Notes under the pieces: model-generated
Database searches by the model: none
Seen by the model: the letters and a program-made list of their open reading frames with translations, nothing else
What the model was told of the DNA's origin: nothing
NCBI RefSeq assembly: GCF_047717795.1
Contig: NZ_CP159808.1
Location: 620,001 to 684,000, forward strand
Direction: 5' to 3'
Length of the DNA: 64,000 bases
From: Marisalimonas sp016777705
Lineage (GTDB): Bacteria > Pseudomonadota > Alphaproteobacteria > Puniceispirillales > Marisalimonadaceae
Shown here: positions 16,550-24,339 of the stretch, one piece after another
How the letters are laid out: the number at the start of each line of letters is the position of its first letter
Position numbering within the stretch: position 1 is the first letter of the stretch
Program-made: the position numbers and the translations under genes

Positions 16550-17338
16550 ATGAATTTACTTTATTACAAATTTATTCTTTCACAAACATTTGCGTTTTTT
16601 ATATCCTTATTTATAGGCTTACTGATTTCTTTAACATATTTTGTAAAAGTGTATGGAGATACAAAAATATTTAGTACACAAGAAACGTCAAAAATTAAAG
16701 AACTTATATTAGAAACTTTGTTAGAAAAACCTGAAGTTTTAATTGAAATGAGCCAGCTACTTAAGAAAAAAGAAGCACAAGCATCTCAACAAAAAGTTAA
16801 GTTAGTTATAAAAGAAAATAAAAATTTATTATTTAATAATGACAATGCGCCTGTTATTGGTAACAAAGATGGTAATGTAACTATAATTGAGTTTTTTGAT
16901 TATAACTGTGTTTATTGTAAACGTGCCATAGACCCATTGAAAAAAATATTGGCAAAAGATAACAATATCCGTTTTGTTTTAAGAGAATGGCCAGTTTTGA
17001 ATGAAGGATCTATCTATGCGGCCAAGGCTGCCCTTGCTTCTCGTAAACAAGGACTATATGAGACTTTTCACTTCGCCTTAATGAATACCAAACGTTTGAC
17101 GAAAAATTCAACACTGACGGTAGCAAGGGAGGTTGGATTAGATTTAGATAAACTAAAAAAAGATATGAAATCATCAAAAATTGAACTTCATATAAATAAC
17201 TCAAGGAAACTTGCGAGTGCTCTTGGGTTCTCTGGAACGCCCTCTTTTCTTATTGGTGAACAAACAGTTCCTGGTTTAATACCTTTAAAAGAGCTTGAGC
17301 GTTTAGTAAAAAAAGCAAGGTTAAATAAGAATGAGTAA
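16550..17338 (+). CDS. DsbA-family thiol oxidoreductase, membrane-anchored
   Basis: A 262-residue protein with an N-terminal membrane helix (about 9-32), a helical linker, and a DsbA-type thioredoxin domain. The active site is C120-V-Y-C123 in FFDYNCVYCKRAIDPL, and the cis-proline loop is FSGTPSFLIG. It resembles the Com1/BcfH-like secreted disulfide enzymes. The ATG directly abuts the corrected stop of DUF4396, and the gene overlaps the cytochrome c gene by eight bases. In this operon it may mature the disulfides or metal-binding thiols of periplasmic copper proteins. Confidence 0.9.
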   Translation: MNLLYYKFILSQTFAFFISLFIGLLISLTYFVKVYGDTKIFSTQETSKIKELILETLLEKPEVLIEMSQLLKKKEAQASQQKVKLVIKENKNLLFNNDNAPVIGNKDGNVTIIEFFDYNCVYCKRAIDPLKKILAKDNNIRFVLREWPVLNEGSIYAAKAALASRKQGLYETFHFALMNTKRLTKNSTLTVAREVGLDLDKLKKDMKSSKIELHINNSRKLASALGFSGTPSFLIGEQTVPGLIPLKELERLVKKARLNKNE

Positions 17339-17804
17339 AGTATATTATGCATCTTTGTTTAGTGTTGCTTTAGTTATTGGAACTTTAGTCTATTATTTAA
17401 ATTCTCCTATCCAACCTGCTAATGCTTCCGTTTCATTAAAACCTGAAGATAAATCTGTCATTTTATTAGGTAAAAATATCTATGCTCAAAACTGTGCATC
17501 ATGCCATGGAGTCAACTTAGAAGGACAAAAAAACTGGATGTCAAGATTACCAAACGGAATGATGCCTGCCCCACCGCATGATGTAACCGGTCATACTTGG
17601 CATCATTCTGATAATTACTTGTTTCTTATAACAAAGTATGGTGTTGAAGAAATTTTAGGTGAAAAATATCCAAATAATATGCCTGCATATAAAGATATCT
17701 TGACTGATGATGAAATAATTTCTGCTTTATCCTTTATAAAGAGTACATGGCCGTCAAAAACAAAAAAAATCCATGATCAAATTAATTTAAGATCTAATAA
17801 GTAA
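17331..17804 (+). CDS. Membrane-anchored class I cytochrome c
   Basis: A 157-residue mono-haem cytochrome c. An N-terminal hydrophobic anchor (5-23) is followed by the haem site C55-A-S-C58-H59 (QNCASCHGVNLEGQ) and a probable distal ligand M117 (PNNMPAYKDILTDDE). It would sit on the periplasmic face. It overlaps the DsbA gene by eight bases and precedes copC by 20, so it belongs to the copper operon, where it could take electrons from the multicopper oxidase substrate side or feed the terminal oxidase. Confidence 0.9.
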   Translation: MSKVYYASLFSVALVIGTLVYYLNSPIQPANASVSLKPEDKSVILLGKNIYAQNCASCHGVNLEGQKNWMSRLPNGMMPAPPHDVTGHTWHHSDNYLFLITKYGVEEILGEKYPNNMPAYKDILTDDEIISALSFIKSTWPSKTKKIHDQINLRSNK

Positions 17805-17824
17805 TAAAGAATAAGGAATAAGTT

Positions 17825-18220
17825 ATGAATATAAAAATTATATTAATAGTGTTAATTTTCTCTCTAAAGAACACAGTTGCATTTGCTCATTCTCCTTTAA
17901 AAGTAGTTTCACCCAAGAATAATGAAATATTAAGTCAAGCACCTGAACAGATCACAATGATTTTCCAATCTGAAGCTAAACTTATCAAAATAACTTTAGA
18001 AAAACAAAAAAATATTAAGCAAGATTCAATGATTAGTAATTTCTTCTCTGAAGGTAATGGTGAAAATATTAAAATTAAAGAGAATGCCCTTATGAAAATA
18101 TCCAAAAAGCACTCTATAGATTTGCCTAAACTTACTTCTGGGAAATATCTTTTTCATTGGCGTGCTATGAGTAAAGATGGACACGTTATAAAAGGAAATT
18201 TAAAATTTAATATAAAATGA
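17825..18220 (+). CDS. copC: Copper resistance protein CopC
   Basis: Periplasmic CopC/YobA-family copper-binding protein, 131 residues with signal peptide ending at VAFA; the mature chain starts HSPLKVVSP, so the N-terminal His available for Cu(II) binding is present. LPKLTSGKYLFHWRAMSKDGHVIKG is the conserved C-terminal strand pair (seen as GKYLFHWRAMSKDGH) with the second histidine ligands. The Met-rich Cu(I) site of classical CopC is absent, as in the Cu(II)-only subgroup. Ten bases before copD. Confidence 0.9.
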   Translation: MNIKIILIVLIFSLKNTVAFAHSPLKVVSPKNNEILSQAPEQITMIFQSEAKLIKITLEKQKNIKQDSMISNFFSEGNGENIKIKENALMKISKKHSIDLPKLTSGKYLFHWRAMSKDGHVIKGNLKFNIK

Positions 18221-18230
18221 GACATTTTTA

Positions 18231-19100
18231 ATGGAAATCTGGATATTATTAAATCCAATAATTAAGTTTTTTTTGTACATAGCAGTATTTGGTTCTGTCG
18301 GAACATTAGTATTTATTTCTCATTTTCATAAGCTTTTAAAGCCTGCACAATTAGACGATTGCTCTAAAATAAAAAATAAATTCACAAAAGTTGGTGTCTT
18401 AGTTTCTTTTATATCTATTTTATCTATACCTGGAAACATGTCAGGTGATCTTATGGGAATTATAGATATTAACATGATCAATTTATCATTTGATACTCTG
18501 GCTTTAAAATCTTCACTTCTTTTATTTACAGGTTTTATATTAATATATTATTTACCTACAAAATTTAAAAAGATATTTTTTTGGGGAAACACTACAGCTG
18601 TTTTTATAATTCTTTTTGCTTTTATTGCTATCGGTCATTCAACAAAAGGTGGAATTTTAACCCAAGCGTTAGTTATAATACACTTGATAGGCTTGTCTTA
18701 CTGGATAGGGGCATTATTACCCTTGAAAGGAATGTGTAATATTCCCGACTTTAAGGAACTTAAAACCGTTGGTCATATGTTTGGGAAATATGCTATTTAT
18801 TATATTTTGGCTTTATTAACTGCAGGTTTAATATTTTCATACATTTTAATCGGTGATATTTCTACATTATTTAATACTATGTATGGAAATGTTTTAATAA
18901 TTAAATTTCTTTTTGCTATTTTGTTAATTTCACTTGGAGCCTTGAACAAGTTATTTTTAGTACCAAAATTAGACATAAATAATGGAATAAGCATTAGAAA
19001 ACTAAAAAGATCTATAAATGTAGAAATTATTATTGTTTTAATAATCTTTTTTTTAACCAGTTTACTTACAACTTCCTTAACATTACCCATGAGTGATTAA
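18231..19100 (+). CDS. copD: Copper resistance protein CopD, membrane
   Basis: A 289-residue polytopic membrane protein with about eight hydrophobic segments, matching the CopD family (GHSTKGGILTQALVIIHL and IGLSYWIGALLPL hold conserved His and Trp). CopC usually delivers copper to CopD for import into the cytoplasm. It follows copC by ten bases, and its stop is one base from the multicopper oxidase start. The order copC-copD-oxidase is common in copper loci. Confidence 0.88.
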   Translation: MEIWILLNPIIKFFLYIAVFGSVGTLVFISHFHKLLKPAQLDDCSKIKNKFTKVGVLVSFISILSIPGNMSGDLMGIIDINMINLSFDTLALKSSLLLFTGFILIYYLPTKFKKIFFWGNTTAVFIILFAFIAIGHSTKGGILTQALVIIHLIGLSYWIGALLPLKGMCNIPDFKELKTVGHMFGKYAIYYILALLTAGLIFSYILIGDISTLFNTMYGNVLIIKFLFAILLISLGALNKLFLVPKLDINNGISIRKLKRSINVEIIIVLIIFFLTSLLTTSLTLPMSD

Positions 19101-19101
19101 T

Positions 19102-20484
19102 ATGACTTCAAGAAGACAATTTCTTAAAATTTTACCGTATAGTTTTTTGTTAACTGCATGTAAGCCTTTGGTATTTGATACTAAAAAAGTAGTAAAATAT
19201 GAGCTTGCAGCAAATAAATCGACATTCAATTTTAATGAAAAATTTAAAGCAAATTTGTTTTTGTACAATAATGCGAACCCTGGACCATTATTAAAGGCAA
19301 ATGTTGGAGATATTTTAAAAATTGATTTTAAAAATAACTTAGATCAACCTACAAGCATTCATTGGCACGGCATTAAAAATATCAATAAAATGGATGGTGT
19401 TCCTTATTTAACACAAGACCCTGTTCAACCTGGTGAGACGTTTTCATATGAATTTCCAGTAAACCAATCGGGCACATATTGGTATCATGCACATTTTGAA
19501 TCTTGGGAACAAGTCGCAAAGGGTTTGTATGGTCCGTTGGTTGTATATGATAAAACTGATGATCTTATTGAAGATGATATTGTTATTTTAGCAGATGACT
19601 GGAGGTTAAACAAAAATTATCAAATTGATGAAAAATCTTTTGGTTCATTAATGGATTGGTCTCATGCAGGAAGAATAGGTAACTGGCTAACAATAAATGG
19701 AAAAAAATCACCACAATATTCAATTAAAGAAAATAGTATAGCAAGATTAAGGTTCATAAATGCTTCTAATGCTCGTGTTTTAAAATTTGGATCAAGCTTA
19801 AAAAACAATAATATAATTACTATTGATGGGGTTGCAGTAAAATCAATGCTAGTAGAAGATTTTACTTTAGCACCAGGACAAAGAATAGATTTACTTATAA
19901 ACACAGCTGATCTTTTGAAAGTTGATTTCTTTGAAATTAGTCATACGAAACAGCTGAAAGCTTTTACTCTTAATGTAACTAAGGCAGATAATAAAACGAA
20001 AAACATTACTAACATTAAGTTTAAATCTAATTTGATTTTACCAAAAATAGATAATGCAAAAACCATTGACATCCGAATGCAGGGTGGGGCAATGGGCAAC
20101 CTCTCAAAAGCTAATCTTGATGGAGTTGAAAAAGATTTTCGTACTCTTGCAACTGAAGATAAAAAATTATGGGCTTTTAATAAAGAAATTGGAAGTTATG
20201 AATATTTACTTGCCACAGTTAAACTAAACCAAGTTGTAATTTTAGATGTTTGGAATGATACTCGATGGCCTCATAGTATGCATTTACACGGTAATCACTT
20301 TTTTGTGAAATCCAAAGAGTTCAAAGAAAATAATGATTATATTTTAAGAGATACTTATTTAATGCAGGCAGGTGAAAAAGCAAAGCTTATTTTTGTAGCT
20401 GATAATCCAGGCAAGTGGCTTTTTCATTGTCATATGCTAGAACATGCGGCCTCAGGCATGGTAAGCTATATTGATGTAGTATAA
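19102..20484 (+). CDS. Multicopper oxidase, Tat-exported
   Basis: A three-domain laccase/CueO-like oxidase of about 460 residues. All four copper motifs are intact: SIHWHGIKN, YWYHAHFESWEQ, HSMHLHGNHFFV and LFHCHMLEHAASGM (the Cys and Met bind the type 1 copper). The N-terminus has a twin-arginine motif (SRRQFLKI) followed by LLTAC, a possible lipobox, so it is probably exported folded and may be lipid-anchored. I start at ATG 19102, one base after the copD stop, rather than at the GTG at 19093 inside copD. No Met-rich helix typical of CueO is obvious. Confidence 0.93.
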   Translation: MTSRRQFLKILPYSFLLTACKPLVFDTKKVVKYELAANKSTFNFNEKFKANLFLYNNANPGPLLKANVGDILKIDFKNNLDQPTSIHWHGIKNINKMDGVPYLTQDPVQPGETFSYEFPVNQSGTYWYHAHFESWEQVAKGLYGPLVVYDKTDDLIEDDIVILADDWRLNKNYQIDEKSFGSLMDWSHAGRIGNWLTINGKKSPQYSIKENSIARLRFINASNARVLKFGSSLKNNNIITIDGVAVKSMLVEDFTLAPGQRIDLLINTADLLKVDFFEISHTKQLKAFTLNVTKADNKTKNITNIKFKSNLILPKIDNAKTIDIRMQGGAMGNLSKANLDGVEKDFRTLATEDKKLWAFNKEIGSYEYLLATVKLNQVVILDVWNDTRWPHSMHLHGNHFFVKSKEFKENNDYILRDTYLMQAGEKAKLIFVADNPGKWLFHCHMLEHAASGMVSYIDVV

Positions 20485-20512
20485 CACGCTTAAAATATTT
20501 GTTGAAAAGCAG

Positions 20513-20531
20513 AAAATCTTTTAGATTTTTA
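20513..20531 (+). terminator. Possible weak terminator after the copper operon
   Basis: AAAATCT (20513-20519) and AGATTTT (20523-20529) form an AT-only stem with a three-base loop followed by T. It lies 29 bases after the oxidase stop. AT-rich background makes this a low-confidence call. Confidence 0.35.
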
Positions 20532-20696
20532 TATTAAAATAAATTTGTCTTTTTATTTATTCTAAGCATATATGAGTTTGTTTTGTAAAATAATAAACAC
20601 ATGTATTCTTTACATGCAGAATGATCTTCAAAAACTTGTAATTTCTTTGTTCACATATAGAATGAGATTATTGATATCTTTAATTGGGAGGTTAAT

Positions 20697-21527
20697 ATGT
20701 CACGTGTTTCATCTATAGATATTGGTTCAATTAAGGTTACTTCTTTGCTTGATGGGGAACTTGTTTTACCGGCTGAAGTTCTATTGAACTTAAAGGATGA
20801 AGATGCTCAAACTATTAGAGATAATAACGAAAATAAGCTTTCATCCTCTAACATAAATGCTTATCTTATTCAAAATGGTGAACGTAACTTGCTTGTTGAT
20901 GCAGGGTGTAGAGAATTATTTGGTCCAACATGTGGTTTCATTAAAGATGCACTCGCTGAAGCTGGGGTATCTACACAACAAGTCACAGATGTATTTCTAA
21001 CTCATCTACATCCAGACCACATAGCTGGCACATTGAATACAGATGGTACGGCAGTTTTCAATAATGCTCAACTGCACCTTGTAGACATAGAACACGACTT
21101 TTGGATAAAAGAAAATTTTGATGCTGTTGAAGTAAATGGTGCTGATTGGGAAAATTTAGCTCAGGCAGTTGTAACTGCGTATAAAGATCGCCTAAATCTT
21201 TTATCACAAGGTAAAGAGATAATGCCTGGTGTTAACACTGTTGCTATACCAGGACATACTCCAGGTCACTCAGGGTTCAGAGTAGATAGTGGTAATGACA
21301 GTCTGATGCATCTTGGCGATATTATACACTTACAAAATCTACAGCTCATAGACCCTAACGTTTCGACGGTGTTTGATATTGACTATGATACGGCTCTTTT
21401 ATCACGTAAAAGAGTGTTAGACATGGTCAGTACTGATAAAAACTTATGTACAAGTGGACACTGGTTGTCTCCTAAGTTTGGTCATATTGAACGACATGGT
21501 CAAGGTTTTGCCGTGAGTTCAAAATAG
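20697..21527 (+). CDS. MBL-fold metallohydrolase
   Basis: A 276-residue metallo-beta-lactamase-fold enzyme with the full dinuclear zinc signature: FLTHLHPDHIAGT (HxHxDH), the His in IPGHTPGHSGF, the Asp in HLGDIIH and a late His in TSGHW. The layout resembles bacterial lactonases and other small MBL hydrolases (AttM/PqsE-like group) rather than glyoxalase II. A good RBS (GGGAGGTTAAT-ATG) marks the start. It is a single gene with 212 bp upstream that hold no other gene. Substrate unknown. Confidence 0.86.
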   Translation: MSRVSSIDIGSIKVTSLLDGELVLPAEVLLNLKDEDAQTIRDNNENKLSSSNINAYLIQNGERNLLVDAGCRELFGPTCGFIKDALAEAGVSTQQVTDVFLTHLHPDHIAGTLNTDGTAVFNNAQLHLVDIEHDFWIKENFDAVEVNGADWENLAQAVVTAYKDRLNLLSQGKEIMPGVNTVAIPGHTPGHSGFRVDSGNDSLMHLGDIIHLQNLQLIDPNVSTVFDIDYDTALLSRKRVLDMVSTDKNLCTSGHWLSPKFGHIERHGQGFAVSSK

Positions 21528-21654
21528 GGAAGCTAATAGTTATTCCATTTTTATAATCCGACTCTATAAGATTTTATAGAACTAAAAGTATTAAATCTAA
21601 AATTTGTCTAGTTTTCAAAATGTTTTTTAAACTTAAAGATAAGGTTCTTAAACA

Positions 21655-22545
21655 ATGACTTCGCTTAATAAAACACAACATGTATTCAAGGGAGTTTTGT
21701 TTTTTATAACTGCAATTTTTTTTATATCTGTTGTAGACACTATATGTAAATTATTTACAAAAGAGCTTCATGCAATACAGATTGTATGGGGTTATTTTTT
21801 GGGTATTAACCTTACACTATGGGTCTTCTTTTTTTTGAAGGGCAAAAAACTCTCAAATTTAAGGACAACTGATAGACCAATCCTTCAAATTCTACGCCCT
21901 GCTTTTTTAGTTTGTTCTATATCTAGTCTTTTTCTTGGTTTAACATATTTACCATTAGCGGAAGCTACAGCAATTGGGTTTGTGGCACCTCTGTTTATAA
22001 CAGTCCTTTCTGTTCCTATTCTGAAAGAAAAAGTGGGTATTCATCGCTGGGCTGCAGTAGTAGTAGGATTAATAGGAGTTTTAATTATTATACGCCCTGG
22101 TAGTGATTTTTGGCATTTTATATCAATTATGCCTTTGCTAGGAGCCTTATTCTTTGCACTTTTTCAAATTTTGACAAGATTACTATCTGGAACTGAAAAG
22201 ACACATACAACTTTATTTTATACTGGCCTTGGAGGATTGTTTTGGTCTAGCTTAATTGTACCATTCGTTTGGGTTATTCCCTCTCAGATTCATGTTTTAG
22301 TATTTTTGGCTACAGGTACTTTAGGTGCCCTGGCGCATTTGTGTATGATAAATGCTTTTGATTTTGCTGAAGCGTCCTTGTTGGCTCCTTATAATTACAC
22401 TAAGTTATTATGGGTAGCTGTTTTTGGCTATTTAGTTTTTGAGGATATCCCAAGCCTGGAAATGTGGATAGGATCTGGAATTATAGTTTCAGCGGGTCTT
22501 TATGTTCTTTATAGAGAAAGAAAATATAGGATATTAGAAGCATAA
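21655..22545 (+). CDS. EamA/DMT-superfamily transporter
   Basis: A 296-residue membrane protein with ten predicted helices in two EamA repeats (FKGVLFFITAIFFISVVDTI and LLGALFFALFQILTRLL mark the starts). PLAEATAIGFVAPLF is the conserved helix-4 region. The family exports metabolites; no substrate can be assigned. It ends 66 bases before a strong hairpin terminator shared with the oppositely oriented small gene. Confidence 0.86.
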   Translation: MTSLNKTQHVFKGVLFFITAIFFISVVDTICKLFTKELHAIQIVWGYFLGINLTLWVFFFLKGKKLSNLRTTDRPILQILRPAFLVCSISSLFLGLTYLPLAEATAIGFVAPLFITVLSVPILKEKVGIHRWAAVVVGLIGVLIIIRPGSDFWHFISIMPLLGALFFALFQILTRLLSGTEKTHTTLFYTGLGGLFWSSLIVPFVWVIPSQIHVLVFLATGTLGALAHLCMINAFDFAEASLLAPYNYTKLLWVAVFGYLVFEDIPSLEMWIGSGIIVSAGLYVLYRERKYRILEA

Positions 22546-22611
22546 TCAGTTGAAGTGATTAAATAGATAACCATTATTAGATTTCATGGCGGCATAACAT
22601 TAGAAGGATTT

Positions 22612-22652
22612 GGAGAGCACATGTTTTATTAGTGCTCTCCTTTAGATTTTTG
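22612..22652 (+). terminator. Hairpin terminator, probably bidirectional
   Basis: A perfect nine-base stem GGAGAGCAC (22612-22620) with GTGCTCTCC (22632-22640) and an 11-base loop, followed on the plus strand by a T-rich run. It ends the EamA gene. On the minus strand it lies 19 bases beyond the stop of the 38-residue gene and could end that unit too, although the minus-strand U tract is weaker. Confidence 0.85.
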
Positions 22653-22658
22653 TGTATA

Positions 22659-22775
22659 TTATTTACTTGATTTGCAAGTACACGACTTTGGTGTGCGATA
22701 ATTCAAAATTTTATGAATTAATGCACGTTTACGTGCAAGCACAAACTTATTCCATTGATATGGTCTGTAAGTCAT
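22659..22775 (-). CDS. 38-residue basic protein under a tandem glutamine riboswitch
   Basis: ATG at 22775 is preceded by an excellent ribosome site (GAGGAAGGTGACAAA), which with the leader argues that this short frame is real. The protein starts MTYRPYQWNKFVLARKRAL, is strongly basic in the middle (RKR, HK) and ends in a Cys-x-Cys tail (PKSCTCKSSK). No membrane segment or signal is visible. In cyanobacteria this leader class precedes glutamine-metabolism genes or short peptides, including small basic inhibitors of glutamine synthetase. By analogy it may be a glutamine-controlled protein regulator; I do not recognise the sequence itself. Confidence 0.8.
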   Translation of the reverse strand: MTYRPYQWNKFVLARKRALIHKILNYRTPKSCTCKSSK

Positions 22776-22780
22776 TTTGT

Positions 22781-22805
22781 CACCTTCCTCTATTAAAGTT
22801 AGGTG
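22781..22805 (-). promoter_or_regulatory. Possible anti-Shine-Dalgarno hairpin (expression platform)
   Basis: Directly after the second aptamer, CACCT (22805-22801) can pair with AGGTG (22785-22781), which is part of the ribosome site five bases before the ATG at 22775. The first C is also the last base of the aptamer's closing region. This would let ligand binding change access to the start. Inference from complementarity only. Confidence 0.45.
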
Positions 22806-22852
22806 CGTTCCTTCGGCATCATTACCTACTTCCGTCTCTTACGAGATGAACG
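22805..22852 (-). promoter_or_regulatory. Glutamine riboswitch aptamer 2 (glnA-type), start-proximal
   Basis: Read on the minus strand this 48-base element starts CGTTCATCTC, has GACGGAAGTAGG in the middle and ends CCGAAGGAACGC, the conserved core I know from the glnA/downstream-peptide glutamine aptamers. CGTTC and GAACG form the closing helix; TCT/AGA and GG/CC form the two internal arms. It is 29 bases before the start codon of the 38-residue gene. Confidence 0.88.
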
Positions 22853-22860
22853 ATGATAAT

Positions 22861-22910
22861 GCGTTCCTTCAGCATTGTTATATGCTTACTTCCGTCCTAA
22901 AGGATGAACG
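22861..22910 (-). promoter_or_regulatory. Glutamine riboswitch aptamer 1 (glnA-type), start-distal
   Basis: A 50-base copy of the same element, eight bases upstream of aptamer 2 on the minus strand: CGTTCATCC, then GGACGGAAGTAAGCAT, then ATGCTGAAGGAACGC. The closing helix CGTTC/GAACG is identical, the first arm is TCC/GGA, and the second arm is AGCAT/ATGCT, where A-T replaces a G-C pair of aptamer 2, i.e. a compensatory change that supports the fold. Confidence 0.88.
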
Positions 22911-22914
22911 TCTA

Positions 22915-22920
22915 ATTATA
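22915..22920 (-). promoter_or_regulatory. Candidate -10 element for the riboswitch transcript
   Basis: On the minus strand TATAAT (22920-22915), or TATTAT two to three bases earlier, lies just ahead of aptamer 1; TTGCTT about 16-19 bases further upstream could serve as -35. Transcription would begin at or almost at the first aptamer. The AT-rich context makes this tentative. Confidence 0.35.
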
Positions 22921-23118
22921 ATATCACTTAATTAACTTTAAGCAATAGAAACAATAAATTCATTATATTACTTGGATCCAAAATTAGGATTAAGCTCTAA
23001 TACAATGTCTTTCTAATATTATTATTATATAATTAAGTCTTCTAGAACTAATATTTATTTAGTTTACAATTTAGTCTACAATAATCTTATTAGAAATTTA
23101 AACTTGAATAGGTATAAT

Positions 23119-24078
23119 ATGACAACCAATGTTGCTATAATTGGGTTAGGTATTATGGGTACTCGTATGTTAACACATATGAGATTACATGAAGAATTCA
23201 ATCCAGATTATTTGTGGGACCCAAACCCAATTGCTTGTGAAAATGCTATCAAACAAGATAGTAAATCTCTTATTATGAAAAGTGCTGATGACGCAATAGA
23301 AAAGGCTGACTTAGTTTATTTAGCATGTCCACCTACCGTAAGGGAGGCATATGCCTTGAAAGTGGTTGAAATGGGCAAAGCTCTTTTACTTGAAAAACCA
23401 TTTGGAATAAATATTGAAGATAGTAAAAATTTTATTAAAAAGCTTCAAAATTATGATGTTCCTATTGCGGTAAATTTTACTCAAGCTGCGGGTGCTCCTT
23501 TGGCTGACTTGTTGGCAAGCAAAAATAAAGGCGAAATGGGAGAAATGCTAGGTGTTGATATCATAGTTACATATTCTTCTTGGCCTCGCGAGTGGCAAAA
23601 ACAAGCTGATTGGCTTCGGTTTAAAAAAGAAGGAGGTATGACAAGAGAAGTAATATCTCATTTTATTTTTTTTACCGAACGTGTTTTAGGACCTCTTAAA
23701 GTAAAGTGGGCCCATACTTCTTATCCCGCGGACCCTTCATTATGTGAAACTGATGTTCTTGCGAGATTAGAAACTGAAGATGGTTTGCCGGTCAATATAT
23801 TAGCAAGTGTTGGTGGCATTCAACCAGACCGACAGGAATTTACAGTTAAAGGATCTAAACAAAGTAGAAAAATTGCAGAATTTCATAAAGACACAATATC
23901 TTATGGCGAAGATTTCATTCCTCTGAGGGAAGAATCTGAAGACCCTAGAGCAGTAAGCTTAAAGTCACAGCTTGATGATTTAGTTCTTAAAATAAATCAT
24001 AAACCCAATAGTTTGGCGACAATTGATGAGGCGTTTAGGGTACAAAAATTAGTAGAGGAAATATTGTCAAAAACTTAA
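23119..24078 (+). CDS. Gfo/Idh/MocA-family oxidoreductase
   Basis: An NAD(P)-dependent dehydrogenase-like protein of 319 residues. The N-terminal Rossmann motif is VAIIGLGIMGTRML, and LLLEKPFGINIEDS contains the family's conserved Glu-Lys-Pro. The C-terminal domain holds EGGMTREVISHFIFF, the substrate-side His region. Members oxidise or reduce sugars, inositols and related compounds. I use ATG 23119, with AGG seven bases upstream, not the earlier TTG at 23104. Two small genes follow on the same strand. Confidence 0.84.
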   Translation: MTTNVAIIGLGIMGTRMLTHMRLHEEFNPDYLWDPNPIACENAIKQDSKSLIMKSADDAIEKADLVYLACPPTVREAYALKVVEMGKALLLEKPFGINIEDSKNFIKKLQNYDVPIAVNFTQAAGAPLADLLASKNKGEMGEMLGVDIIVTYSSWPREWQKQADWLRFKKEGGMTREVISHFIFFTERVLGPLKVKWAHTSYPADPSLCETDVLARLETEDGLPVNILASVGGIQPDRQEFTVKGSKQSRKIAEFHKDTISYGEDFIPLREESEDPRAVSLKSQLDDLVLKINHKPNSLATIDEAFRVQKLVEEILSKT

Positions 24079-24111
24079 TAAGTTAAAACAGTTTGCAAAT
24101 GAGGTTGATTA

Positions 24112-24339
24112 ATGGAACATGAAATGAAAGAAAGTCGTCCTAAATCATGGGATAAAACAAAACGTGTTTATGAGATATCTTACCCTGATGGTAAAAAGGA
24201 AATATGGAAAGATGTTACTGCACGTGATTGTCTAACAAAGTATGAAGGCATGGATCCATATGGCAACGGATTAAAATTAAGAGAAATAGTAGGAAAAGAA
24301 TTACAATTAATAAAGGTAATGGATAGTGGCAAAAAATAA
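24112..24339 (+). CDS. Small hypothetical protein
   Basis: A 75-residue protein, not recognised. It is charged, with a central aromatic pattern RVYEISYPDGKKEIWKDV that looks like two short beta strands, and TARDCLTKYEGMDPYG. GAGGTTGATTA before the ATG at 24112 is a plausible ribosome site. Its last codons overlap the start of the next small gene in a different frame, so the two are likely coupled. It sits 33 bases after the Gfo/Idh/MocA gene. Confidence 0.6.
   Translation: MEHEMKESRPKSWDKTKRVYEISYPDGKKEIWKDVTARDCLTKYEGMDPYGNGLKLREIVGKELQLIKVMDSGKK

Noticed and set aside
16550..16674. DUF4396 protein continuing past 16549 to 16674
   Set aside because: That tail is out of the family frame and overlaps the real DsbA start; the +1 frame gives the conserved ending.
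22652..22849. Plus-strand 65-residue frame
   Set aside because: It is antisense to the riboswitch and the 38-residue gene, has no ribosome site and no sensible protein features.
22805..22910. Tandem glycine riboswitch
   Set aside because: Tandem layout is similar, but the core GACGGAAGTAGG...GAAGGAACGC is that of glutamine aptamers and lacks the glycine consensus; no gcv gene follows.
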